From NCBI RefSeq assembly GCF_001544095.1, contig NZ_BCPT01000024.1:1-39542 (forward strand): a DNA stretch of 39,542 nt, given 5' to 3'. Shown in pieces: positions 22,459-30,300 of the stretch; positions within the stretch are counted from its first letter, which is position 1; every line of letters starts with the position of its first letter. Under the pieces are notes generated by a model. The model was not told where the DNA came from and did no database searches. It was given only the letters and a program-made list of their open reading frames with translations. Position numbers and translations under genes: made by a program. The DNA comes from Enterococcus casseliflavus NBRC 100478 (GTDB lineage: Bacteria; Bacillota; Bacilli; Lactobacillales; Enterococcaceae).

Positions 22459-23427
22459 TTGTATTTTAAGGATGCCCAAGCATTATGGGGAAAATATCTA
22501 GGCAGTGGGAAAAAGCCGAAAGATTTTGACGAATTTTGGAATAATGGGAAGAAAATCATTGAGGCATTGCCTAAAACGTTTGACCTAGTGCCTCATGAGA
22601 TTTTTTCGCATGTCGCAAAGGGGTATGATTTGTTTTTTACCGCACATGACGGTAACCGTATCCACTGTCAATTCATCGTACCAATGGATGAGAAAAAGAA
22701 ATATCCGACTCAATTTCAATTTCATGGCTATCATGGAAATAGCGGTGATTGGAGTGACAAAATCGGTTTAGCTGCAGAAGGGTCCTGTGTTATCGCAATG
22801 GATGTTAGAGGACAAGGCGGAATATCTGAAGACAGCAGAAAAGTTTCTGGCGGGACCTTGAAAGGTCATATTATTCGTGGTGTAGATGACGGACCGGATG
22901 AATTATTTTATCGGCAGGTCTTTCTAGATGTTTACCATCTGGTGCGTATCGCGTGCTGCTTGCCTCAAGTTGATGAGAATCAATTATCTGTGTATGGCGC
23001 TTCTCAAGGTGGGGCATTAGCAATCGTATGCGCAGCTTTATCGCCTTCAGTCAAACAAATTTTCACCTTATATCCCTTTCTAAGCGACTATCGTGAAGCG
23101 TTTCGATTAGAGGTGACACAATCAGCTTATGAAGAATTGGCATACTGGTTTCGCTTTAGAGATCCAAGTCATGCAAAGGAAGAAAGTTTTTTTTCGGTAT
23201 TGGATTATATCGACATCCAATACTTGGCAGAAAGAGTACAAGGAGAAGTCTTTTGGGGGATTGGATTAGCGGATACTATTTGCCATCCGAAGACACAATT
23301 TGCTGTGTTCAATCAATTGCAAGGGGCAAAAGAAATGATTGCTTTTCCAGAATACGGACATGAATACATTCCGCTTTTTAGTGATTTCATGCGTAAAAAA
23401 TTAATTGGAGGGAAAATGAATGAATGA
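22459..23427 (+). CDS. CE7-family acetyl esterase (acetylxylan esterase/cephalosporin-C deacetylase type)
   Basis: 322 residues from a TTG at 22459, seven bases after AAGGA. This gives the normal CE7 length and places 'KPKDFDEFWNNG' near the N-terminus as in the family. The frame upstream to 22297 is unrelated leader. Alpha/beta hydrolase with 'RGQGG' near 117-121, nucleophile elbow 'GASQGG' (Ser182), Asp272 in 'GLADTICHP', and His301 in 'EYGHEYIP': a complete triad at family spacing. No signal peptide. CE7 enzymes deacetylate short acetylated sugars in the cytoplasm; here the likely substrate is acetylated manno-oligosaccharide. The stop overlaps the GH1 start, giving coupled translation. 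Confidence 0.85.
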   Translation: MYFKDAQALWGKYLGSGKKPKDFDEFWNNGKKIIEALPKTFDLVPHEIFSHVAKGYDLFFTAHDGNRIHCQFIVPMDEKKKYPTQFQFHGYHGNSGDWSDKIGLAAEGSCVIAMDVRGQGGISEDSRKVSGGTLKGHIIRGVDDGPDELFYRQVFLDVYHLVRIACCLPQVDENQLSVYGASQGGALAIVCAALSPSVKQIFTLYPFLSDYREAFRLEVTQSAYEELAYWFRFRDPSHAKEESFFSVLDYIDIQYLAERVQGEVFWGIGLADTICHPKTQFAVFNQLQGAKEMIAFPEYGHEYIPLFSDFMRKKLIGGKMNE

Positions 23428-24811
23428 TTTTCCAAAAGGGTTTTGGTGGGGAGCCGCCACATCTGGTCCTCAAAGCGAAGGACGTTTTCAAAAAAAACAC
23501 GCAAATATGTTTGATTATTGGTTTGAAATCGAGCCAGAGGCTTTCTATCAACAAGTAGGACCGGATACAGCATCCAATTTTTACAATAGCTATAAAGAAG
23601 ATATTGCACTAATGAAGGAAATCGGACTAAACAGCGTACGAACATCGATTCAGTGGAGTCGGTTGATTGATGATTTAGAAAAAAACAGCATCAACGAGGA
23701 AGCTGCCGCTTTTTACAACGATATGATCGATACATTCCTTGAACACGGTATCCGTCCTATAATGAATCTGCATCATTTTGATTTGCCCGTAGAGTTATAT
23801 CACACATATGGCGGTTGGGAATCTAAACATGTTGTAGAGTTATTTGCAGGGTTTGCGAAACAATGCTTTACTCTTTTTGGCGATCGCGTGAAAGAATGGG
23901 TGACACATAATGAACCAATGGTTGTTGTGGATGGGGAATATTTGTATGAGTTTCATTATCCAAAACAAGCAAATGGGAAAAAAGCAGTCCAAGTTGCTTA
24001 TAATCTTAATTTAGCTTCAGCTAAAGCAATTGAAGTCTTTCGCAGCCTGGATTTTCAGTCAAAAGGAGGGCGCATCGGAACGGTCTTAAATTTAACCCCC
24101 ACATACGCAGCTAGTGACCAGACTCAAGATTTGGAAGCAGCCCGCTTTGCTGAGTTATGGAACAACAAGATGTTCTTAGAACCAGCTGTTTATGGCAGAT
24201 TTCCAGAAGAATTGGTGCAGATATTGGAGAAGGATCGTGTTATTTGGGAAGCAACTGAAGAAGAAGCTATTATTCTCCAGAACAACACCATCGATTTTCT
24301 AGGTGTGAACTTCTATCATCCCCATCGTGTGAAAGCACCTGAGATAGCACCTGACTCGGTTGGGGAATGGATGCCTAATCGTTATTACTCCGAGTATGAG
24401 ATGCCTGGGAGAAGGATGAATATTGATAAAGGCTGGGAAATTTATCCAAAGGCGTTATACGATATTGCATTAAATATCAAAGAAAATTACGGGAACATTC
24501 CTTGGTTTGTCTCTGAAAACGGGATGGGGGTTTCGCGAGAAGAACGCTTCTTAAATGAGTCCGGTATGATCGAAGACGACTATCGTATTGATTTCATTAA
24601 AGAACATTTGGACTGGCTTCATAAAGGAATACAGCAAGGCTCAAACTGCTTTGGTTATCATTTGTGGACACCGATTGATTGCTGGTCATGGAGCAACGCC
24701 TATCGCAATCGCTACGGATTTATCTCTAACGATATTCATACCCAAGTGAAGACGATCAAAAAATCGGGTTATTGGTTTAAATCTTTTGTAGGAGAAGCCA
24801 AAACTGTTTAA
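23420..24811 (+). CDS. GH1 beta-glycosidase (beta-glucosidase/mannosidase type)
   Basis: 463 residues, full-length GH1 barrel. 'FPKGFWWGAATSGPQSEG' opens the protein, acid/base is Glu165 in 'THNEP', and nucleophile is Glu366 in 'SENGMG'. In 6-phospho-specific GH1 enzymes a Ser-x6-Lys-x-Tyr signature near the C-terminus binds the phosphate. Here the equivalent is Ser423-x6-Asn430-x-Tyr432, so the phosphate-binding Lys is missing. That fits a locus fed by an ABC transporter, which delivers unphosphorylated sugars. It probably releases terminal glucose or mannose from (gluco)manno-oligosaccharides. It overlaps the esterase gene by eight bases, with GGAGG upstream of the start. Confidence 0.9.
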   Translation: MNDFPKGFWWGAATSGPQSEGRFQKKHANMFDYWFEIEPEAFYQQVGPDTASNFYNSYKEDIALMKEIGLNSVRTSIQWSRLIDDLEKNSINEEAAAFYNDMIDTFLEHGIRPIMNLHHFDLPVELYHTYGGWESKHVVELFAGFAKQCFTLFGDRVKEWVTHNEPMVVVDGEYLYEFHYPKQANGKKAVQVAYNLNLASAKAIEVFRSLDFQSKGGRIGTVLNLTPTYAASDQTQDLEAARFAELWNNKMFLEPAVYGRFPEELVQILEKDRVIWEATEEEAIILQNNTIDFLGVNFYHPHRVKAPEIAPDSVGEWMPNRYYSEYEMPGRRMNIDKGWEIYPKALYDIALNIKENYGNIPWFVSENGMGVSREERFLNESGMIEDDYRIDFIKEHLDWLHKGIQQGSNCFGYHLWTPIDCWSWSNAYRNRYGFISNDIHTQVKTIKKSGYWFKSFVGEAKTV

Positions 24812-25202
24812 AAGGCGCTTGTCTTATTGAAACTTTACGCGCAATCCTGTTCGTCAACCACGAACAGGTGGCTATGGGTGGCTGGCAATAGGACCGACTA
24901 AAGATGGCGTTGTTACTTCTTATTGGGTTTCTGGGATAAAAGTTTAATTATTAGTATTAAAAAGATTTCCTAGTATAACAGAAGGAATTAGGGGATAGTT
25001 AATAATTCCTAAATCATTAAGACTATAATAGATGTTTCTTAAGGTTGATGGGTGGAAAAACACTCATCAATCTTTTTTGTCGTTAAGCTTAAAAAAAACA
25101 TTGCTTTTTGTTCAAATCAATTTAAATATAAGTGGATATGTGTGCTATTATGATTTTAAATATTTTATAAGACTTGTTATAGTATAGGAGGAGTATATTT
25201 TA
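24812..25202. other. Intergenic region with a coding relic and promoter of the next gene
   Basis: A frame open from about 24830 to 24946 reads 'TGGYGWLAIGPTKDGVVTSY' and 'WVSGIKV' before its stop, with no start or ribosome binding site, and looks like the tail of a lost gene. Inside it CCTGTTCGT (24846-24854) and ACGAACAGG (24860-24868) form a perfect 9-bp hairpin. An extended -10 (TGCTATTAT, about 25143-25151) precedes the gene at 25203. Confidence 0.4.
25042..25078 (+). terminator. Terminator downstream of the sugar locus
   Basis: AGGTTGATGGGT and ACTCATCAATCT form a 12-bp stem with two wobble pairs, followed by TTTTTT. It marks the end of the locus and shields the next gene. Confidence 0.8.
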
Positions 25203-26204
25203 ATGATTGAAATGATTGCCAGTGGGCTTGGAATTGTAGTAGTAGCTGCAGGGCTATGTAGTGCTGCAATTAATATGTTTTCCAATAAAATCTATATGAC
25301 GAATATTGAAAGAGCTATAGAAACCAATCTTTCTAAAGCCAAGAGAAGTGTTGTGGAATATATTTCCGTTGCTTTCTGTTCTCTTTTGATGTTGATCATT
25401 ATTGTTGTTTTAAGAAATGGATTATTTCAAGGAGAAAACAGTTATCAAGAGATTACTCAGGATCAGTTGGAATTGATTTTAAATAATGAGGAGGAACAGA
25501 AAAAAAGACAAGTTTCTTTAATAGATGAAATTGAAAAAAGTAACAAATTAGACTATATACAAAAAATAGAAAAAAAAGAGACAGTGAATCAATTTTTTAG
25601 AGATTACAGTCAAGAAGATTTAAAAGCAAATTTGGTACGGTATAATAATATGATCAGAGATGTAGAAGGTATAAGAGGAAACCTATTGTTAGAGTTAGTT
25701 CTTGTTACAACTCTATATATATTATTGATTGTTTTCTACTATTATCAATATAGAAGTTTTAAAAACAAATTCTATGTTAAAAGAACATTTATTAAAGATA
25801 TTAATGATGAGATTTTCTACATAATTAAAAGAATAAAACCTGAGTTAGTACTATTAGAAAGTTCAGAGGGAATTAATAAAATAGTGGAAATGAAGCAAAT
25901 ATATGACAAATCTATTTATAATGAGTCGAGAGAAGAAGTTAATAAGAAAAGACGAAAATATTTTTTTGCAGTTATCAAAGATACTATTTTTGATAAAAAG
26001 ATATTTAAATTTAGGGTAATAACATATCTCAGTATTTTTTCTATATTAACCGCTATCGCCACTACCAGTAGTGTTTTTATTATAACTGATAAAATGGGTT
26101 GGTTAGATTTTGTTTCTAGTATAAGTATTGCATTGTCAATTAATCTAATGTATATAACATTTCAAACTTGGGCTTATTCAAACTCAAAAAAAAATAATGA
26201 TTAA
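25203..26204 (+). CDS. Membrane protein of unknown function
   Basis: 333 residues. Hydrophobic segments at about 5-25, 53-75, 158-180, 268-290 and 300-322, with an acidic, Lys/Glu-rich extracytoplasmic or cytoplasmic helical region between the second and third (about 80-150), and a basic region before the fourth. AGGAGGAG precedes the ATG. Much more AT-rich than the sugar genes upstream, suggesting transfer. No domain is recognised. It lies 226 bases before the GIY-YIG/helicase gene on the same strand. Co-function with that module is possible but unproven. Confidence 0.75.
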   Translation: MIEMIASGLGIVVVAAGLCSAAINMFSNKIYMTNIERAIETNLSKAKRSVVEYISVAFCSLLMLIIIVVLRNGLFQGENSYQEITQDQLELILNNEEEQKKRQVSLIDEIEKSNKLDYIQKIEKKETVNQFFRDYSQEDLKANLVRYNNMIRDVEGIRGNLLLELVLVTTLYILLIVFYYYQYRSFKNKFYVKRTFIKDINDEIFYIIKRIKPELVLLESSEGINKIVEMKQIYDKSIYNESREEVNKKRRKYFFAVIKDTIFDKKIFKFRVITYLSIFSILTAIATTSSVFIITDKMGWLDFVSSISIALSINLMYITFQTWAYSNSKKNND

Positions 26205-26430
26205 AATTCATTATTACGAACAAATCACATATCAGCAAGCATGTAGCTTGTCGAATGAGGAAAACAAATATTGATAGATTGATTTGATACATACGAAGAG
26301 TTTGAGTAGCATATGGCAATTAGAAGTCGCTAGTTATTTGAGCTAAAGGCAAGCAATGTTATACTAAAATCAGGACCATTCAATACATGCAAGTATACAC
26401 AAAATCAAGCGAACAACGGAGAAATAATTG

Positions 26431-28125
26431 ATGACCAACCAACTAATCATAGAAGATCATCATTTCAAGAAAGGTGAGCTATCTAGCATAACGACGGCAT
26501 ATATCGATCAGTACCCAGTCGTTTACATACTCTACAACCGAAATGAAAAGAAAAGACCTGTTGCGTACATTGGTCAAACGGTTCAAGTGAACAAACGATT
26601 GAAGCAGCACTTGAATAACTCTAAGCGCAAAGAAATTAAAGAAGTCTTACTGATCGGACATGAAAAATTCAATCAATCAGCGACCTACAATATCGAAACC
26701 AATTTGATCAATCACTTCATTGGGGATGAGCAGTTTCAGTTACAAAATGTCAGTCAAACAAGACAGGTGCAGATGCATCAGTATTATGAAAAAGAGTATT
26801 ATGATGAAGTGGTTTTCCAAGAGTTATGGGAAGAATTGCAAAGGCGTCAGTTGGCGAAGCACTCAATCGATACGATTCGCAACAAAGATGTATATAAATT
26901 ATCTCCTTTTAAAGAACTGACGCCAGAACAGTTAGATATAAAACTTGAAATCATTGAGTACTGTAAACAAGCGATTCAGCAGGATGAAACACAAAAAGTC
27001 TTGATGATTGAAGGAGAAGCTGGAACGGGAAAGAGCGTCCTATTGGCATCTCTCTATAACACCCTTCAAGACTATACAAAGTCAGAGCCTGTATTAAAAG
27101 GCACCGATAACTATTTGTTGGTCAACCATTCAGAAATGTTAAAAACCTATCATACAATGGCAGAAAGTTTGCCAAATTTAAAAAAGAATCATATGTTAAA
27201 GCCAACTTCCTTTATTAATAAAACAGATAATCAGAAGTTGCACCCAGACATCGTTATTGTGGATGAGGCCCATTTGCTTTTAACGAAGAAAGACAGCTAT
27301 AACAGTTTTCACTATGAAAACCAACTAGAAGAGATTATCAAGCGAGCAAAAATCACGATTTGTATCTTTGATCCGAAGCAAGTATTGAAAATCAAAAGTT
27401 ATTGGGATCAGGACAAATTGGATCAGTTTCAGAAAAGGTACAATGCTTCTCGCTTTCAGCTAAAAGATCAATTAAGAATGAAAAGTAGTCCACAAATTAT
27501 TCAATGGATCGATGATATCGTAGAAAAACGTGTAACACCGATTCCAGAATCGATAGCATCTTTTGAGCTTCAGATTATGGAAACCCATGATGCGTTGAAG
27601 AATAAAATCTTTTCTCTCGATAAAAAGGAAGGTCTGTCACGGATCATCTCAACATTCGATTATGTTCATAAAAAAGACGGAGCTTCTTATCTTGTAGATC
27701 CTGGTGGGATCAACCTGCCATGGAATACGACCGATACGAAGCAAACATGGGCGGAGCGACCAGATACAATCAGTGAAGTCGGTTCAATCTACACCGTCCA
27801 AGGCTTTGATTTAAACAATGTAGGAGTCGTCATTGGTCCTTCCGTTGATTACGATCCAGAGACCGACCAGCTTGTCATCGATATCGATAAATATGAGGAC
27901 AAAGGGGCGTTTACGGGACGTGACGATATGAACCAAGAATTGACGAAGAAAGCCAAAGAAACGATCATCCTTAATTCATTGAATGTATTAATGAAACGAG
28001 CAATCAAAGGGCTTTACATCTATGCAATCAATCCCAATCTCCGCCAAAAACTCTTAACCCTACAAAACGAAAGGAGCCAGTCCAACCATGCAAAACCAAC
28101 CCTCTTCAATGGAACGGATCAATAA
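26431..28125 (+). CDS. GIY-YIG nuclease fused to a DUF2075 (Schlafen-type) helicase
   Basis: 564 residues. ATG at 26431 is preferred over the adjoining TTG because GGAG sits nine bases away. N-terminal GIY-YIG nuclease (about 28-105): 'VVYILYNR' and 'AYIGQT' are the two signature strands, 'RLKQHL' supplies the conserved Arg, and Glu90 in 'NIETNLI' is the probable metal ligand. From about 185 a superfamily-1-like P-loop domain of the DUF2075/SLFN group 3 helicase type: Walker A 'GEAGTGKS' (about 196-203), Walker B 'IVIVDEAH' (about 275-282), 'DQLRMKSSP' (about 347-355) and late motif 'GSIYTVQGFDLNNVGVVIGP'. Likely ATP-driven and acting on nucleic acid, cutting via GIY-YIG. It overlaps the MazG-like gene by 38 bases, so the two are coupled. 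A defence role is plausible. Confidence 0.9.
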   Translation: MTNQLIIEDHHFKKGELSSITTAYIDQYPVVYILYNRNEKKRPVAYIGQTVQVNKRLKQHLNNSKRKEIKEVLLIGHEKFNQSATYNIETNLINHFIGDEQFQLQNVSQTRQVQMHQYYEKEYYDEVVFQELWEELQRRQLAKHSIDTIRNKDVYKLSPFKELTPEQLDIKLEIIEYCKQAIQQDETQKVLMIEGEAGTGKSVLLASLYNTLQDYTKSEPVLKGTDNYLLVNHSEMLKTYHTMAESLPNLKKNHMLKPTSFINKTDNQKLHPDIVIVDEAHLLLTKKDSYNSFHYENQLEEIIKRAKITICIFDPKQVLKIKSYWDQDKLDQFQKRYNASRFQLKDQLRMKSSPQIIQWIDDIVEKRVTPIPESIASFELQIMETHDALKNKIFSLDKKEGLSRIISTFDYVHKKDGASYLVDPGGINLPWNTTDTKQTWAERPDTISEVGSIYTVQGFDLNNVGVVIGPSVDYDPETDQLVIDIDKYEDKGAFTGRDDMNQELTKKAKETIILNSLNVLMKRAIKGLYIYAINPNLRQKLLTLQNERSQSNHAKPTLFNGTDQ

Positions 28126-28423
28126 ATTCCGAGATGATCGCAATTGGCGACAATTCCATAATGAAAAAGATCTAGCTATTTCTATCTCCATCGAAGCCGC
28201 CGAATTATTGGAGATTTTTCAATGGAAAACACCTAAAGAAGCTACTCAAGATTTCGAACATCTAAAAGAAGAAATTGCCGATGTTCTGATTTATTCCTAT
28301 ATGCTGGCAGACAATTTGGGTCTTGATATTGATGAGATCATCAAAGAAAAGCTGGAAAAAAACAACATGAAGTATCCGGTGAAAGAAAGTAAAGATTCGA
28401 AAAAGAAGTATAATGAATTGTAA
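28088..28423 (+). CDS. MazG-like nucleotide pyrophosphohydrolase
   Basis: 111 residues, all-helical NTP pyrophosphatase of the MazG/RS21-C6 (dCTPase-like) type. Metal-binding motif E-x2-E (Glu36, Glu39 in 'SIEAAELLEIFQW') and E-x2-D (Glu62, Asp65 in 'EEIADVLIY') is complete. 'INKFRDDRNWRQFHNEKDLA' is the usual start of this subgroup. It hydrolyses (d)NTPs to monophosphate and pyrophosphate. The gene begins inside the end of the GIY-YIG/helicase gene with AAAGGAG upstream, so the two proteins are made together. A pairing of nucleotide depletion with nuclease-helicase would suit an antiviral module; house-cleaning of odd nucleotides is the alternative. Confidence 0.9.
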   Translation: MQNQPSSMERINKFRDDRNWRQFHNEKDLAISISIEAAELLEIFQWKTPKEATQDFEHLKEEIADVLIYSYMLADNLGLDIDEIIKEKLEKNNMKYPVKESKDSKKKYNEL

Positions 28424-28424
28424 C

Positions 28425-28468
28425 AAAAAAGAAGCAAGGACGCTGCAAGTTCTTGCTTCTTTTTTTTG
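28425..28468 (+). terminator. Terminator of the GIY-YIG/MazG pair
   Basis: AAAAAAGAAGCAAG (28425-28438) pairs with CTTGCTTCTTTTTT starting at 28452, ending in eight T. Confidence 0.9.
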
Positions 28469-28905
28469 ATGGAATAGGAGCAACAACAGCTTTCTGAATT
28501 CATCAGTGATTGGTTACGAACATCAAAAATCTGTCATAATTGAGAAAGTTGAAGATAACTTCAAATTGGTTACAATTTTTCGGAAATTTGAAGTTAACTT
28601 CAAATAAGCGCAATTTTTTATAAAAATGAAGTTAGACCTAGTATCTGCTAGAGCAAAAACAAGATTATCCTATCCGAAAATGAAGACAAGATCATCGGTA
28701 AAAAATCGGCAACAATGAAGGTCGTTTTCTATCAAAAATATTTCTCCCCAAAAACCTAAAAAACCTATTGCCCCCCAAGCTCACTTACTGTATAGTAAAC
28801 AAGAATATTTCATGAAAATAACCAAAAATAACTAATTAAAAAGACTTTGTTATTGAAAATTGCGATTAAACGATGCCGAAAACGGAATGTAAGAAGGAGA
28901 AAACA
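28469..28905. other. Intergenic region with paired palindromes
   Basis: About 440 bases with no gene. Two related palindromes lie at 28549-28605 (separate entry). A near-palindrome TTACTGTATAGTAA occurs at about 28786-28799 and includes a TATAGT -10-like element, a possible promoter of the gene at 28906. Confidence 0.45.
28549..28605. repeat. Two copies of an 18-bp palindromic motif
   Basis: TTGAAGATAACTTCAAAT (28549-28566) and TTGAAGTTAACTTCAAAT (28588-28605) differ at one base. The second copy extends to a perfect 20-bp palindrome from 28586. The copies are 39 bases apart. This looks like a pair of operator sites for an unknown dimeric regulator. Confidence 0.55.
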
Positions 28906-29466
28906 ATGACGTATCTAACAAACAATCTTGTAAATTGCATGATCACTTTAGGGTTTATCTTCATCCATCTATCTTCAAATGTTATCTCATCCAGAAAACT
29001 AAACGTGCAATACATGAGCTCCTTTGCCGCTGGGGTAGGAATCTCCTATGCGATCGTTCATCTATTGCCCCATTTGGCTTATTTTCAAACGGTGTTGATC
29101 GATGAATTTGGCTGGGATTCGGGGATTTTTTATAGTCATGGAGTCTATGGCATCGTTTTGTTTGGCTTAGTCTTCAGTTACGTGATCTACAAAATCGATG
29201 AGCGGACGTTTATGGTGTTAGAAAAGAAAGACATCACCAGTGCCAAAAACGCCTTTTTTTGGTCGGATATCGCTTTTCATGTGATCTACAATATCATGAT
29301 CGGCTATATCGTGATTGCCAATACGCTATCGGAGCGTTTTTACATTTTGACCTACTTTATTGCCTTTGGTTTGCACTTTCTCATGAACGATTGGCTGCTC
29401 TATCACCATCATGGTGCCCTCTATAACAAATATGGCCGCTTTGCTGGTGAATATCATGAAATTTGA
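28906..29466 (+). CDS. ZIP-like multi-pass membrane protein, probably truncated
   Basis: 186 residues from ATG at 28906, chosen because AAGGAGAAAAC precedes it. Six hydrophobic segments, with 'AAGVGISYAIVHLLPHL' near 40-56 resembling the metal-binding helix of ZIP-type transporters and a His-rich 'YHHHGALY' near the end. The assignment to ZIP is weak. The frame ends at TGA after 'GEYHEI', but a +1 frame directly continues with a charged linker and a hydrophobic helix (29456-29548), suggesting that the natural C-terminus was lost by a small deletion. Confidence 0.65.
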   Translation: MTYLTNNLVNCMITLGFIFIHLSSNVISSRKLNVQYMSSFAAGVGISYAIVHLLPHLAYFQTVLIDEFGWDSGIFYSHGVYGIVLFGLVFSYVIYKIDERTFMVLEKKDITSAKNAFFWSDIAFHVIYNIMIGYIVIANTLSERFYILTYFIAFGLHFLMNDWLLYHHHGALYNKYGRFAGEYHEI

Positions 29467-29548
29467 GTTACCCAATGAAGGAGAAGGCAGTATTCGTGGG
29501 CTATTGGTAGGCACGATCTGCTCCGGAATTTTATTTGTATTTGTCTAG
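29456..29548 (+). pseudogene. Displaced C-terminal helix of the ZIP-like protein
   Basis: In the +1 frame the sequence reads 'KFELPNEGEGSIRG' followed by 'LLVGTICSGILFVFV' and a stop, a polar linker plus one membrane helix, as expected for the end of a multi-pass protein. It overlaps the end of the main frame by 11 bases around GAAATTTGAG, an A-run that could have lost two bases. A separate 30-residue peptide starting at the ATG here is possible but has no ribosome binding site. Confidence 0.5.
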
Positions 29549-29552
29549 CGCG

Positions 29553-29596
29553 AAAAGGAGGACTGAATCATGGATGATTCGGTCCTCCTTTTTTTA
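29553..29596 (+). terminator. Strong terminator after the ZIP-like gene
   Basis: AAAAGGAGGACTGAATCA (29553-29570) pairs with TGATTCGGTCCTCCTTTT after a TGGA-type loop... loop 29571-29573, then T-run to 29596. Confidence 0.9.
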
Positions 29597-29952
29597 TAAA
29601 TACGCAAAGTAACAGATAATTCTATATGAATCGAAAAAAAATCACAACAGTTTTTATATTTTTGACCATTATTTACAATTTTATTGCGATGTTCGCTTGC
29701 TTTTCCAAAAGACATTCTATAGAATGTAAACGAATAGAAACCAAAAAAAATAGGCACCCCGTAATTCTGTTGGCGCAGACTTACGAGGCCCTGATCAGTC
29801 ACTTCTCTAAACAGGATGACCAATCAAGTTGCCATAGTTGATCCCTAAAGGCTCAACGTGTTTATTGTACCGAAAATCTCGCGGTTTTTCTAGTGATTCC
29901 AGCGATTTTATCGGAAAAAACGCGGGATGCTGGAGGTTTATTTTGCTGTGTC

Positions 29953-29988
29953 AAGTCATTGGACATTTCCTGTCTGATGACTTTTTTT
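29953..29988 (+). terminator. Orphan terminator, possible attenuator or small-RNA end
   Basis: AAGTCATTGGACA (29953-29965) pairs with TGTCTGATGACTT (29971-29983) over 13 positions with two wobbles, followed by a T-run. TTGATC (29840-29845) 17 bases before TTTATT is a weak possible promoter. Confidence 0.65.
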
Positions 29989-30266
29989 GCGTGTGTTTCG
30001 TTTCTTATTGGCGCCGATAAGAAAGAACCTACGCCTTTCTAGTGACGATTAGAAAGAAGTCGATTACACCTGACGAGGTGAGACAGACAGTGATGTCCAC
30101 GGTATAGAAGAGGGGATAGCGATGATGAAATCTTACTTTGTGTTGTCCCTCAGTCTATAAGGAACCAGTGTGACAGCAGACGAACTAGGGTCAGCTTTAT
30201 CCACTAGAAGTGCGTAACTTGCCTAGGTTTCTATTCTTAAAAAAAGAAGGTCGCTTTCTTTACCAT

Positions 30267-30300
30267 GGCAAGCGGGTTCATCCCTTTGAATCCGCTTACC
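30267..30300 (+). other. Leader hairpin before the lipoprotein gene
   Basis: GGCAAGCGGGTTCA and TGAATCCGCTTACC form a 14-position stem (one mismatch, one wobble) with a six-base loop. No T-run follows, so it is not a terminator. Confidence 0.5.

Noticed and set aside
24846-24868. GTTCGT...ACGAAC as a second LexA box
   Set aside because: The arms are in the reverse order (GTTC before GAAC), so it forms a hairpin and not an SOS box.
29545-29841. Overlapping frames on both strands in the region after the ZIP-like gene
   Set aside because: The minus frame runs through the strong terminator at 29553-29596 and neither frame has a credible ribosome binding site.
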